NCBI GenBank assembly: GCA_022784465.1
Contig: JALFUR010000004.1
Location: forward strand, 1-64,000
Reading direction: 5' to 3'
Length of the DNA stretch: 64,000 nucleotides
Source of the DNA: Christensenella sp.
Lineage (GTDB): Bacteria > Bacillota > Clostridia > Christensenellales > UBA3700
Position 1 is the stretch's first letter, and the number at the start of each line of letters is the position of its first letter. The translations under genes and the position numbers were made by a program. The notes under the pieces were generated by a model. It saw only the letters and a program-made list of their open reading frames with translations. It searched no databases and was not told the origin of the DNA. Of the stretch, positions 41,830-52,074 are shown in pieces.

Positions 41830-42051
41830 CACGAAAAAGCAGCTGACTCAATATGGAAAATTACGCGGAAAAGCAAAGTTTGGGAGGAAAGAAAATATAA
41901 ACAGGAAAAAATAGAAAAAAGCGGAGTTGTTCGTACCCAAAACCTACGATTTGGAATCGTTATACGATACGGAGGACAACGAAATGATAGAGATGTAAAT
42001 GCAGCCATCAATATTCTTAATGAAGGACTGAGAATATTAGAAATGGCGTAG
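41830..42051 (+). pseudogene. C-terminal remnant of an IS200/IS605-family TnpB
   Basis: Frame ending at TAG 42049-42051 reads …RNDRDVNAAINILNEGLRILEMA*, the canonical TnpB C-terminal motif; no intact upstream ORF. Confidence 0.75.
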
Positions 42052-42165
42052 ATGAATAAAAGAACGATAGGAACTATCAGGTTAGCTTGGCAAATATCTT
42101 TTCAGTAGAAAGGAGTTCCCAAGAATCTAGTGGCTTTATCCATGAGAGGTCCAAAATTTGATTGT
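42052..42165 (+). mobile_element. Putative IS605-type right end downstream of the TnpB remnant
   Basis: GTAGAAAGGAGTTCCCAAGAATCTAGTGGCTTTATCCATGAGAGGTCCAA resembles the …ATCTAGTGGCTTTAGCC…GAGAGG..CAA ends of such elements. Confidence 0.5.
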
Positions 42166-42302
42166 TGACTTTTTTAATTAACTATCTAAAAAAAAACGAC
42201 TAAATGTTCGGTCGTTTCATCTAGACAAAAGATTTTGTTTAAAGTACAATAATTGAAAGCAAATTGTTTTTGCGACCAACTTTCAAACAAAAGGAGCATT
42301 TT

Positions 42303-43559
42303 ATGGGTTTAATTGCAAGAGATAGATATTTACAAAAGTTAATAGATCGGAAAGAAAACGGTATGATAAAAGTAATTACAGGTATTCGCCGTTGCGGAAA
42401 AACTTATCTTCTTTTTGAATTGTTCTATAATTATTTGAAAGAACAAGGCGTTGACGATAAACATATCATTAAACTTGCTTTGGACGATACAAAGAATAAG
42501 AAATATCGCAACCCCGATGAATTATATTATTACGTTCGAGCACAAATCCTTGACGACAATCCGTATTATATTCTTCTTGATGAAGTGCAATTTGTGGACG
42601 AGTTTGAGGACGTGCTTAATGGTTTTTTGCATATCAAAAACGCTGATACTTACGTAACTGGTAGCAATGCAAAATTCTTGTCAAAAGATATTATTACCGA
42701 ATTTCGTGGTCGTGGTGATGAAGTTAGAGTTTATCCCCTTACTTTTAAAGAATACTATGGTTATTTAGGTGGTGACAAGTTAGAGCGTTTTGAAGAATAT
42801 GCTCAATTTGGTGGGCTTCCACTTACTTTATCAAGAAAATCAACAGAAGATAAAGCAAAATATTTATCAAACCTTTTCAAAGAAGTATATTTCAAAGATT
42901 TGGAAGAACGTTATAGTATTGATTTACCCGAAGTTTTACAGTTATTAACCGATGATTTATGTTCTTCTATTGGTTCTCTTACAAATTCTTCTAAATTGGC
43001 AAAGGACTTAAAGTCGGCTAAAAATGTTAAGGTTGATTCTCAAACAATTGCAACCTACTTGGAATATTTAGAAGAATCGTTTTTGTTTAATCAAGCGAAG
43101 CGTTACGACGTTAAGGGTAAAAAATATTTCCTATATCCTTCAAAATATTATTGCACGGATATGGGCTTACGCAATGCTCGCTTGAATTTTAGACAACAAG
43201 AAGATACTCACGCAATTGAAAATATTATTTATAACGAGTTGATTGCTCGTGGTTTTTCCGTTGATGTTGGTGTAGTTGAAATCGTAAGCGTTGGAGAAGA
43301 TGGAAAACGCCATCAAAAACAACGCGAAATAGACTTTGTTATCAACAAAGGAATGAGAAGGTATTATATTCAATCAGCTTTAGCATTGAATACGGATGAT
43401 AAAGAAAAAACTACACTTCGCTCTTTCCTTGAAACTAAGGATTTCTTTAAGAAAATAATCGTAACTAAATCATACATGATGCCTTGGTTTGACGATAACG
43501 GAATTTATCACGTAGGCTTATACGATTTCTTATTAGACGAAAGCATTTTGGAAAGTTAG
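42303..43559 (+). CDS. AAA ATPase, DUF4143-type (ATPase 4); probable start 42303
   Basis: ITGIRRCGKTYLLFELF, YYILLDEVQFVDEFEDVLNG, EIDFVINKGMRRYYIQSAL; AAGGAG before ATG 42303. Confidence 0.93.
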   Translation: MGLIARDRYLQKLIDRKENGMIKVITGIRRCGKTYLLFELFYNYLKEQGVDDKHIIKLALDDTKNKKYRNPDELYYYVRAQILDDNPYYILLDEVQFVDEFEDVLNGFLHIKNADTYVTGSNAKFLSKDIITEFRGRGDEVRVYPLTFKEYYGYLGGDKLERFEEYAQFGGLPLTLSRKSTEDKAKYLSNLFKEVYFKDLEERYSIDLPEVLQLLTDDLCSSIGSLTNSSKLAKDLKSAKNVKVDSQTIATYLEYLEESFLFNQAKRYDVKGKKYFLYPSKYYCTDMGLRNARLNFRQQEDTHAIENIIYNELIARGFSVDVGVVEIVSVGEDGKRHQKQREIDFVINKGMRRYYIQSALALNTDDKEKTTLRSFLETKDFFKKIIVTKSYMMPWFDDNGIYHVGLYDFLLDESILES

Positions 43560-43578
43560 TCGTAATTGTTACTAAAAT

Positions 43579-44493
43579 TCAAATGAGAGCGTTTAAATAT
43601 GTGTCAATATATGACCATACTTCATTGTCGTAATTTCCAAATAAAGATGACATATCAATGCCTAAATATGAAAGGTTTTCATTATTAAATCCATGAGTTG
43701 CGCCATCTATTATGTATAGTTGGCAATTGTGGTATATATCGGCAGCTTTTTGAGAATATTCCTTATTTACAATAAAATCATTAGATCCGTGAATAATAAG
43801 TACATCGCCTGTAAAATTTGCTATATTTGCGTATACATCATAATCTTTTATTGTATTTATAAATTTTTCTCCATAAGAAGAAAAACCCAAAGCTCCAAAA
43901 TTGCTCGAATTGTTTGAAAAATTATTTGCAATTTCTGGGATATTAAACGCAGGATAAAGAAGAATTAGCCCAGATATTTCATCGTATATATCGTTTGCTA
44001 CAAGTGCAGATACAAGTCCTCCTTGGCTGGTTCCAAATAAGAATAATTTGTTAGGATTAACATAGTCTAAGTTTTTTATTGTATTTATTACAGCTTTTAA
44101 ATCATCCATTTCAGTAAAAATTGTCATGTCTTGCGTAGATCCATCGCTTCTGCTGTTTGAACTACCTCCGCAAAAATCAAAAGCATAAGCCACATAGCCA
44201 CGCTCTGCAAAACCTATACAATATGCGTTCATAGAATCAGCAGTAAGGTTTGCACTATGTGAAAGAACAACGGCAGGGAACTTTTCTGTTTCAGAAGCTT
44301 TTGTAGGAATGTATATTTTTCCGTAGATGTTCAATTCTCCATTTGTCGTATAAAGTTCCTCTATGATAAAACTCATTGGCTCGTTTTCATCTTTTTTTGT
44401 ATCCTTACAAGAAGAGAATATCAGTGTTGATAAAACAAGCACTAAAAGGGCGCATATAGCTATAAATAATGTAAACTTTTTAAACTTTGTCAT
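43579..44493 (-). CDS. Alpha/beta hydrolase lipoprotein
   Basis: Lipobox LIFSSC; GTSQGG nucleophile elbow; GSNDFIV and DGATHGF. Confidence 0.88.
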   Translation of the reverse strand: MTKFKKFTLFIAICALLVLVLSTLIFSSCKDTKKDENEPMSFIIEELYTTNGELNIYGKIYIPTKASETEKFPAVVLSHSANLTADSMNAYCIGFAERGYVAYAFDFCGGSSNSRSDGSTQDMTIFTEMDDLKAVINTIKNLDYVNPNKLFLFGTSQGGLVSALVANDIYDEISGLILLYPAFNIPEIANNFSNNSSNFGALGFSSYGEKFINTIKDYDVYANIANFTGDVLIIHGSNDFIVNKEYSQKAADIYHNCQLYIIDGATHGFNNENLSYLGIDMSSLFGNYDNEVWSYIDTYLNALI

Positions 44494-44663
44494 ATGACAA
44501 CCTCTATTTAAAAGTTATTTTATCACTAGTATTATTGAGGGTCAAATTATGGTTAATATTTGAAAAATAGTTAAGATCAAACTTTGAAAATGCAATATAA
44601 TTTATGTTGTTATTGATTAAAGATTCTATTTTTACTATAATTTATTTGCAATAAAAAAATGAG

Positions 44664-45665
44664 GTGACGATTGTGAAACAATTATTTGATAACTATAACG
44701 GAACAGCCATATATTCTTATACTTTATCTTCAAAAAACTTAGAAGTAGAAATTGTGGAATATGGGGCAAGAATTAATGCTTTGCGTTTTAATGGTGTTAA
44801 TGTTGCTTTAGGTTATAAATCTGTCTGGGGAAGCAAAGAATCTGCATGCTATATTGGCGCTACAGTTGGAAGATGCGCAAATAGAATTGAAAATGCACGT
44901 TTTGTATTAAATGGTAAAGAATATCAAGTATCAAATAATGAAAACAAAAATCATTTGCATGGTGGAATAGAGGGCTTTGATCAAAAAATATTTAATGTTG
45001 AATATTTTGATGATCAAAAAATTGTCTTATCATATGAATCTAAAGATGGCGAAGAGGGATATCCTGGCAATTTAAAGCTTATAGTTACATATACAATCAA
45101 AGATAATGATTTAATAATCGACTATGATGCTATATCAGATAAAGATACTTTGTTTAATCCTACATGTCATACATATTTTAACTTTAACGGAGAAGAGGTA
45201 TGTGATTGTAGAGATAATGAGGTGTATATTAATGCAACATCATATACAGTTTCAAATGATAAATTAATTCCGACAGGAGAAGTTCAAAGTGTAATCTCTA
45301 CACCTTTAGATTTTACTAAACTAAAGCCTCTTATAAAAGATATTGATGAGCCTATGTTAATTGATACAAAAGGCTATGATCACAATTTTATTCTTGATGG
45401 GGAATATGCTGCTTCAGTTAGAAGTACTTTAACAAATATTTCAATGGATTTATATACAGATTTGCCTTGTCTTCAATTGTATACAGGTGGATTTTTACAA
45501 GCAAAAGAAGGTAAAACTCGTGCATATGAAGCATTTGATGGTTTCTGCCTTGAACCACAATATGCACCTAATGCTATAAATATAGAATCCTTTAAAAAAC
45601 CTATTATAAAAGCTGGAGAAAAAGTTCATCACTATATAAAGTATTCCTTTAAGACAAATAATTAA
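44664..45665 (+). CDS. galM: Aldose 1-epimerase; likely GTG start at 44673
   Basis: GRCANRIENARF, NHLHGG, HTYFNFNG, DGFCLEPQ. Confidence 0.93.
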   Translation: MTIVKQLFDNYNGTAIYSYTLSSKNLEVEIVEYGARINALRFNGVNVALGYKSVWGSKESACYIGATVGRCANRIENARFVLNGKEYQVSNNENKNHLHGGIEGFDQKIFNVEYFDDQKIVLSYESKDGEEGYPGNLKLIVTYTIKDNDLIIDYDAISDKDTLFNPTCHTYFNFNGEEVCDCRDNEVYINATSYTVSNDKLIPTGEVQSVISTPLDFTKLKPLIKDIDEPMLIDTKGYDHNFILDGEYAASVRSTLTNISMDLYTDLPCLQLYTGGFLQAKEGKTRAYEAFDGFCLEPQYAPNAINIESFKKPIIKAGEKVHHYIKYSFKTNN

Positions 45666-45760
45666 TTTTTACAATTTTGACTGGAATTTACTTTTACAAT
45701 TAACTCTATTTTTTTGTAATGCTTTAATTTCACTATTTAATATGTTAAAATATTAAAGAT

Positions 45761-47236
45761 ATGCAAAAAAGAGCTCAATTGGGACTAATATTAAGTATTT
45801 TATTTGCACTTTTAATGGTGCTATTTTGTATATTTGTTTTTTCAAGTGAAGTATATGCTGCAGGAGAATATTATGTTAATTTGAATAGTAATTATGAGAT
45901 TGTTGAAATTGATCCAAATGGCAATACAACTTTTCAATTAATTGCAGACACAAACAATCCAAACGCTTCACTAATGTATACAACTTCAGATTCGTCAATT
46001 ATCAATGTAGATGATAATGGTTTAGTTTATATTGTTGGAAGAGGTGTTGCTGAAGTGTATTGTATTGATCAAGACAGTGGCGAATACGATTCTTGCAGTT
46101 TTGTTAGCGTGGATTGTCAAATTGAATCGGGAAATAATTTATATAAAGTATTGGTAGACAATAATCAATATTTTTATATAGCAGCAGCAGGAGATACTGC
46201 GTTAAGTAAAATAGCGCAAGAAATCAAATTGCTTGCAAATGTAGACTATAATGTTGTTTTTAGAAAAACGAGTGGAGAAGAAATTCAAATAAACAGAACT
46301 ATTTCATCTTGTGTTGATTCGAATAACACAGTTTGCATGAATTATAAACATAGAATAGTTAAAGAAGAAGGAAATATAACTTTTGATATATCATCCATAG
46401 AAGCAGAATATGGCACTTATGTTAGCATATATGATATAGAAATAGAAGAAGGTTATGAAATTGGTAAAATAGAAGTTTTTTCACCTAGCGATAATACTAT
46501 AGATATTTCTCAATCAAATAAGTATTTTGTAATGCCGGCAGAAGATGTTGTTGTATCAATTAATATTTCAAAAATTGTTGTAGATTTGGATGGATATGAT
46601 GCATATATATCTTCTAAAGAAGGCTTGAATGTCAATGCTAGCGTTAGCATAGAAAAAGTATCATCAAACAACTTTAAACAAATAGCAATACCTGAGGGAA
46701 AAGAGTTTGCAGTTGCTTATAAAATAAATTTGCAAAACGTTTTAGAACAGAGCGAGATGATTGTTAGCGTAAAAGTTCCGCAAGAAATGCAAAGTAAAGA
46801 TGGAATTGTAATTGCTACAATAGAGAATGGACAATATGTAGAAAAAGCAATAACAATAAAAGACGGGTATATGTCTTTTACGGTATCTCAATCTGGAGAT
46901 TATTTAGTTTTATCTAAATATCATAATCCTGGTAGAGATTTGTCTGTTGCTTTAATATGGATAATAGTTTTTAATGCATTATGTTCAATAGCTTTAATTA
47001 TTTTGGCGTTTGCATATGTAGATTGTAAACAGAATCCAGTAGCAAATAGAAAACGCGTTTACTCTAGCATTATGCCTATCCTTGCCTTATTAGCAGTTTC
47101 ATCAATTACTGCAGTAAACTCTGGTTATGTTTTCTTGATAGTTCTATTCTCCTTGACTTTATTGATTAAGGTTATAGCTATTTTATGGTTAATTATAAAG
47201 TTGATTGAAAAAGGAGTAATTTGGTCAAAAGATTAA
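45761..47236 (+). CDS. Secreted/membrane protein with Ig-like region and C-terminal TM helices
   Basis: N-terminal signal segment; STSDSSIINVDDNGLVYIVGRGVAEVYC Big_2-like; C-terminal hydrophobic helices. Confidence 0.7.
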   Translation: MQKRAQLGLILSILFALLMVLFCIFVFSSEVYAAGEYYVNLNSNYEIVEIDPNGNTTFQLIADTNNPNASLMYTTSDSSIINVDDNGLVYIVGRGVAEVYCIDQDSGEYDSCSFVSVDCQIESGNNLYKVLVDNNQYFYIAAAGDTALSKIAQEIKLLANVDYNVVFRKTSGEEIQINRTISSCVDSNNTVCMNYKHRIVKEEGNITFDISSIEAEYGTYVSIYDIEIEEGYEIGKIEVFSPSDNTIDISQSNKYFVMPAEDVVVSINISKIVVDLDGYDAYISSKEGLNVNASVSIEKVSSNNFKQIAIPEGKEFAVAYKINLQNVLEQSEMIVSVKVPQEMQSKDGIVIATIENGQYVEKAITIKDGYMSFTVSQSGDYLVLSKYHNPGRDLSVALIWIIVFNALCSIALIILAFAYVDCKQNPVANRKRVYSSIMPILALLAVSSITAVNSGYVFLIVLFSLTLLIKVIAILWLIIKLIEKGVIWSKD

Positions 47237-47287
47237 CTTTGACTATTTATATAAATTAATATATTATTATAAGAGTGGAGAGATTAT

Positions 47288-48118
47288 ATGTCATACGCAG
47301 ATAGAGTTTTTGTACAAAATATTAAAGATATTCTTGAAAATGGTGTTTCCGATGAAATGTATAACGTAAGACCTAAATGGGAAGATGGAACACCTGCTCA
47401 TACAATTAAGAAATTTGGAATAGTAAACAGATATGATTTGCAAAAAGAATTGCCAATTTTAACAATTAGAAAAACAAATTTTGAAGCAGCCATTGATGAG
47501 ATTTTATGGATTTGGCAAAAGAAATCTAATAAGGTTTCAGAATTGAATTCTCATATTTGGGATCAATGGGTTGGAGAAGATGGCACTATAGGAAAAGCTT
47601 ATGGATATCAACTTGGAGTAAAGCACAAATATAAAGAAGGTGAATTTGACCAAGTAGATAGAGTTTTATATGATTTAAAGCATAATCCTAATTCAAGAAG
47701 AATCATGACAAATATTTATACATTTGCTGATTTACATGAAATGAACTTATATCCTTGTGCGTATTCTATGACATTTAATGTAAGCGGAAATAAGTTGAAC
47801 GGAATATTAAATCAACGTTCAAATGATATGTTAGTTGCAAATAACTGGAATGTTTTGCAATATAGCATTTTATTAATGATGTTTGCTCAAGTATCAGGAT
47901 TAGAACCAGGAGAACTTGTTCATGTAATTGCTGATGCTCATTTATATGATAGACATATAGAACTTGCAAAAGAAGTAATTGCTAAAGAGCAATATGAAGC
48001 TCCAAAGCTAATTATGAATAAAGATGTAAAGAATTTCTATGATTTTAAAGTAGAAGATTTTAAATTAGTAGATTACAAGTATCATTTACTTGGAAAGAAA
48101 ATACCGGTGGCAGAATAA
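47288..48118 (+). CDS. thyA: Thymidylate synthase
   Basis: NLYPCAYSMTFNVSGNKLNGILNQRSNDMLVANNWNV. Confidence 0.96.
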   Translation: MSYADRVFVQNIKDILENGVSDEMYNVRPKWEDGTPAHTIKKFGIVNRYDLQKELPILTIRKTNFEAAIDEILWIWQKKSNKVSELNSHIWDQWVGEDGTIGKAYGYQLGVKHKYKEGEFDQVDRVLYDLKHNPNSRRIMTNIYTFADLHEMNLYPCAYSMTFNVSGNKLNGILNQRSNDMLVANNWNVLQYSILLMMFAQVSGLEPGELVHVIADAHLYDRHIELAKEVIAKEQYEAPKLIMNKDVKNFYDFKVEDFKLVDYKYHLLGKKIPVAE

Positions 48119-48120
48119 TA

Positions 48121-48623
48121 TGAAAGCGATAGTTGCAGTTGACAGAAATTGGGGAATTGGAAAAAATAACGATTTGTTATTTCATTTAAAAAAAGACATG
48201 AAATTTTTCAAAGAACATACTATGGGAAATGTCGTAGTTATGGGCGGAAATACTTTGTTGTCTTTACCTGGATCAAAACCTCTTCCAGGAAGAACAAACA
48301 TTGTTATTAGCGATGTTTTTAAAAGAGATGATGTAATAATGGCTGAGACATTTGATGAGTTATTATCAATACTTAGTCAATATGATACAGATAAATTGTT
48401 CGTTATGGGTGGCGCTATGTTATATAGAACATTGCTTCCATATTGTGATACTGTTTATGTAACAAAAGTTGATGCAGATGGAGAAGCTCAAGTTTTTTAT
48501 GAGAATTTAGATAAACTTGAAAATTGGCAATGCATAGATGAAGGTGAACCTTTAGAAGATGAAGGTTACACAATTCGTTTTACAACATATAAAAATAGTA
48601 ATCCAAAACCATTTAAGGAGTAA
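48121..48623 (+). CDS. folA: Dihydrofolate reductase; start 48121
   Basis: MKAIVAVDRNWGIGKNNDLLFHLKKDMKFFKEHTMG. Confidence 0.95.
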
Positions 48624-48626
48624 GAA

Positions 48627-50312
48627 ATGGAAAAAACTAGAGACAATTGGTCGAGTAGAGTGACATTTATTTTTGCTGCAATAGGTTCTGCAGTAGGATT
48701 AGGAAATGCCTGGAGATTCCCAGGCCTTGCAGCGCAATATGGCGGTGGAGCATTTTTGCTTGTATTTTTCCTTGCCATGATTATTTTAGGATGGCCTTTA
48801 TTGTGCATGGAAATTGCACTTGGAAGAAAGACACAAAAAGGTGTTCCTGGAGCTTTATATAGTATTAATAAGAAGTTTGAATTTGTTGGATGGGCATCAG
48901 TTGCTAATGCGTTTATTATTGTATGTTACTATACAGTAATATTGGCTTGGGTTATTGTAATGATTTTTAAATCATTTGATGTTGGTGCAATGGATACGAC
49001 TCAAGCTGGAAATGTTTTTATTAATGATGTATTAAAATGTGTAAATATTGGAGATGCGGGTTCTATGGATGTTCCAGGCGCTTTAATATGGGCATTAATA
49101 GCAGCATGGGTAATGATGTATTTGTGTATTAGAAAGGGCGCTAGAGGCGTTGGAAAAGTTGTTAAATACACAGTAATGATTCCTATTATTTTATTGTTTA
49201 TTCTTGCAGTTAACGGAATAATTAAAGATATATCTGTATCAGGCGGTGCAGGACTTGCAACATTCTTTAAACCAGATTTTTCAAGAGTAATTGCTGAAGG
49301 GAAAATGGGTAATTTGTTCTTAGATGCATTTGGACAAGTTTTTTATTCTCTTTCAATTATGATGGCAATTATGGTTGCATATGGAAGCTTTGTTGACAAA
49401 AAGAGTGATATTGTTAAAGATACCATGATAGTAGCTATTGGAGATTTTTCAATTTCAATGTTAGCTGGTATAGTATTGTTTACTACACTATCTGGAACAG
49501 GAATGCTAGAGTCTTATCTAAAAAGTCCATCAGGCGGAGTTGTAACAGCATTTATCATTTATCCTCAAGCTATTGTTTCTTTAACTGACAATGCAATCGT
49601 TAATGGAATTTTTGCTTTGATCTTCTACTTAACATTATTTACTTTGGCTATAGATAGTGCATTCTCAATTGTTGAAGGCGTATCAGCATCTGTTTCAGAC
49701 AAATTGCATATTGAAAAGAAAAAGACAACTCTTGCTGTATGTGGAGTTGCAGGAATTATATCAATTATATTTGTAACAAGAAGTGGATTAAACTGGTTAG
49801 ATATAGTAGATAACTGGGCAAATTCATTTAGTTTAATACTTGTTGGTATTTTAGAGTGTATTACAATTGGATGGTTCTTTAAGCCAAGCAAATTGCGTGA
49901 TGAAATGAATAGAACAATTACGCCATTTAAAATTGGTAAAAAACAATTTAATGTAAAAATTGGACCATGGTACGATTGGATTATAAAAGTAGTAAGCCCA
50001 TTAATTTTAAGCGTATTTATGGTGTGGAATATCGTAACATTAATTATAAGCTATGCAACTGGAAAGGGAGGATATGGTGGATATCCAATATGGGCACAAG
50101 TTGTTGCTGGATGGGCTTTATTTGTAGGAGTATTTGTTGTTGCTGCAATTATACAAATTGTGTCTAGAAAGAATAAAAAGATTTTAGAATTGGATGCTAC
50201 AATTAAGTCATGGGACGAAATGCATGCAGAAGATGAAAATAAATTTATTCTTGCTCAAATGAATGCAGAAATGAATGTAAATGCTACAGAGAATAATGCT
50301 CAAAACAATTAA
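48627..50312 (+). CDS. Sodium-dependent transporter, NSS family
   Basis: NWSSRVTFIFAAIGSAVGLGNAWRFPGLAAQYGGGAFLLVFF signature. Confidence 0.95.
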   Translation: MEKTRDNWSSRVTFIFAAIGSAVGLGNAWRFPGLAAQYGGGAFLLVFFLAMIILGWPLLCMEIALGRKTQKGVPGALYSINKKFEFVGWASVANAFIIVCYYTVILAWVIVMIFKSFDVGAMDTTQAGNVFINDVLKCVNIGDAGSMDVPGALIWALIAAWVMMYLCIRKGARGVGKVVKYTVMIPIILLFILAVNGIIKDISVSGGAGLATFFKPDFSRVIAEGKMGNLFLDAFGQVFYSLSIMMAIMVAYGSFVDKKSDIVKDTMIVAIGDFSISMLAGIVLFTTLSGTGMLESYLKSPSGGVVTAFIIYPQAIVSLTDNAIVNGIFALIFYLTLFTLAIDSAFSIVEGVSASVSDKLHIEKKKTTLAVCGVAGIISIIFVTRSGLNWLDIVDNWANSFSLILVGILECITIGWFFKPSKLRDEMNRTITPFKIGKKQFNVKIGPWYDWIIKVVSPLILSVFMVWNIVTLIISYATGKGGYGGYPIWAQVVAGWALFVGVFVVAAIIQIVSRKNKKILELDATIKSWDEMHAEDENKFILAQMNAEMNVNATENNAQNN

Positions 50313-50317
50313 AGATA

Positions 50318-50346
50318 TTGACAGAATAAAAAACTAGCGCTAATAT
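50318..50346 (+). promoter_or_regulatory. Sigma-A promoter of the trpB leader
   Basis: TTGACA-17-TAATAT. Confidence 0.82.
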
Positions 50347-50367
50347 TTAGGCATATAGACAAAAACC

Positions 50368-50602
50368 TTTGAAGTGAATAAGTAGCTTTTAAAGAGATCT
50401 ACAGAGAGTCTTGGGATGGTGCGACAAGATGAAATCTAGAAAGTGAATGGGTCACGGAGGGCGGCTAATAACCGACGGGAGTTCAACTCGTTAACAATAG
50501 AATATGTATGGTGGTACATAAAATAACATGAGCACATGTAGGTGGCATAATAAAAGTAAATAACAAGACTTTTATCCTTTGAGGGTAGAAGTCTTTTTTT
50601 AT
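50368..50602 (+). ncRNA. T-box leader, predicted Trp-specific (specifier UGG 50448-50450), with terminator
   Basis: GAAGTGAATAAGTAG, AGAGAGTC, GGTGCGACAAGATG, GAATGG-GTCACGGAG; UGGN elements; terminator AAGACTT…AGAAGTCTTTTTTT at about 50565-50600. Confidence 0.85.
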
Positions 50603-50617
50603 ATTGGAGGATAACAA

Positions 50618-51997
50618 ATGGAAAAGAAAATACCTTACAGGCATTATTTAACAGAGGAGCAATTACCAAGACAATGGTACAATTTAAGAGCTGACATGAA
50701 AGAATTGCCAGATCCACTAAGAAATCCAGCAACTGGAGAAGCTTTAAAGGAAGAGGATTTATATCCAATTTTCTGTAAAGAATTAGCTCATCAAGAAATG
50801 GATAATACTACAAGATATGTAGATATTCCTGAAGGCATAATGGAAATATATAAGCAATATAGACCAGCGCCACTTGTAAGAGCATATAACTTAGAAAAGG
50901 CTCTAGGAACACCTGCAGAAATTTATTATAAATTTGAAGGAAACAATACATCAGGTAGCCATAAATTGAATTCTGCTATTCCACAAGCTTATTATGCAAA
51001 AAAGCAAGGTCTAAAGGCCTTAACAACAGAAACAGGAGCAGGACAATGGGGATCTGCATTATCTGAAGCTTGTAGTTATTTTGATATGCCATTAACTGTA
51101 TATATGGTAAAAGTATCATACGAACAAAAGCCATTTAGAAGAACATTAATGCAAACATTCAATGCTGAAGTAATTCCATCTCCTTCAATGACAACACAAG
51201 TAGGAAAGAAGATCCTTGCAGATAATCCAAATTGTACAGGTTCATTAGGAACTGCTATTTCAGAAGCAGTTGAAAAAGCTGTAACAAATGAAGGTTCTAG
51301 ATATGTATTAGGTTCTGTTTTAAATCAAGTATTATTACATCAATCAATAATTGGTCTTGAAGCATATAAATCAATGGAAATACTAGGAGTTTATCCAGAT
51401 GTCGTTATAGGATGTGCTGGTGGTGGATCAAATCTTGGAGGTTTAATAGCTCCATTTATGAGAGATAAGATTACTGGAGTTCACCCAAATACAGAATTTA
51501 TTGCCGTAGAACCAGCATCTTGTCCATCATTAACAAGAGGAAAATATGCATATGATTTCTGTGATACAGGAAAGATTTGTCCATTGGCAAAAATGTACAC
51601 ACTAGGTTGCGAATACATTCCTTCAGCAAGCCATGCGGGTGGTTTAAGATATCATGGTATGTCTCCTATTATTTCGAAGTTGTATCATGATGGATATATG
51701 AAGGCCGTAGCTGTTGAACAAACAAAAGTATTCGAAGCAGCAAAGATGTTTGCAAAATATGAAACAATATTGCCAGCTCCAGAATCATCTCACGCTATTA
51801 GAGTTGCCATCGATGAAGCATTGAAATGCAAAGAAACAGGAGAGAAGAAGACAATTCTATTTGGATTGACTGGAACAGGATTTTTCGATATGTTCGCATA
51901 TGACAAATTTATCAAAGGTGAAATGTCTGATTATATTCCAACAGATGAAGAACTTGAAGCAAGTTTTGCAAAATTGCCACAAATAGAAGAAAAATAA
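50618..51997 (+). CDS. trpB: Tryptophan synthase beta chain, TrpB2-like
   Basis: GNNTSGSHKLNSAIPQAYYAKKQGLKALTTETGAGQWGSALSEA; GGGSNLGG; 459 aa; no trpA adjacent. Confidence 0.93.
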   Translation: MEKKIPYRHYLTEEQLPRQWYNLRADMKELPDPLRNPATGEALKEEDLYPIFCKELAHQEMDNTTRYVDIPEGIMEIYKQYRPAPLVRAYNLEKALGTPAEIYYKFEGNNTSGSHKLNSAIPQAYYAKKQGLKALTTETGAGQWGSALSEACSYFDMPLTVYMVKVSYEQKPFRRTLMQTFNAEVIPSPSMTTQVGKKILADNPNCTGSLGTAISEAVEKAVTNEGSRYVLGSVLNQVLLHQSIIGLEAYKSMEILGVYPDVVIGCAGGGSNLGGLIAPFMRDKITGVHPNTEFIAVEPASCPSLTRGKYAYDFCDTGKICPLAKMYTLGCEYIPSASHAGGLRYHGMSPIISKLYHDGYMKAVAVEQTKVFEAAKMFAKYETILPAPESSHAIRVAIDEALKCKETGEKKTILFGLTGTGFFDMFAYDKFIKGEMSDYIPTDEELEASFAKLPQIEEK

Positions 51998-52016
51998 TTT
52001 AATGAATTAAATAAAA

Positions 52017-52060
52017 AACATGGCTTTGAATTTAAATTTCCAAAGCCATGTTATTTTTTT
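52017..52060. terminator. Terminator between convergent genes
   Basis: AACATGGCTTTG…CAAAGCCATGTT followed by T-rich. Confidence 0.85.
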
Positions 52061-52074
52061 TGTTTAGTTTTTAA

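Noticed and set aside
42180-42302. Search for a repeat array upstream of ATPase 4
   Set aside because: Only a small hairpin (AACGAC…GTCGTT); no direct repeats
50436-50768. 110-aa minus-strand ORF over the trpB leader
   Set aside because: Region is explained by the T-box RNA on the plus strand
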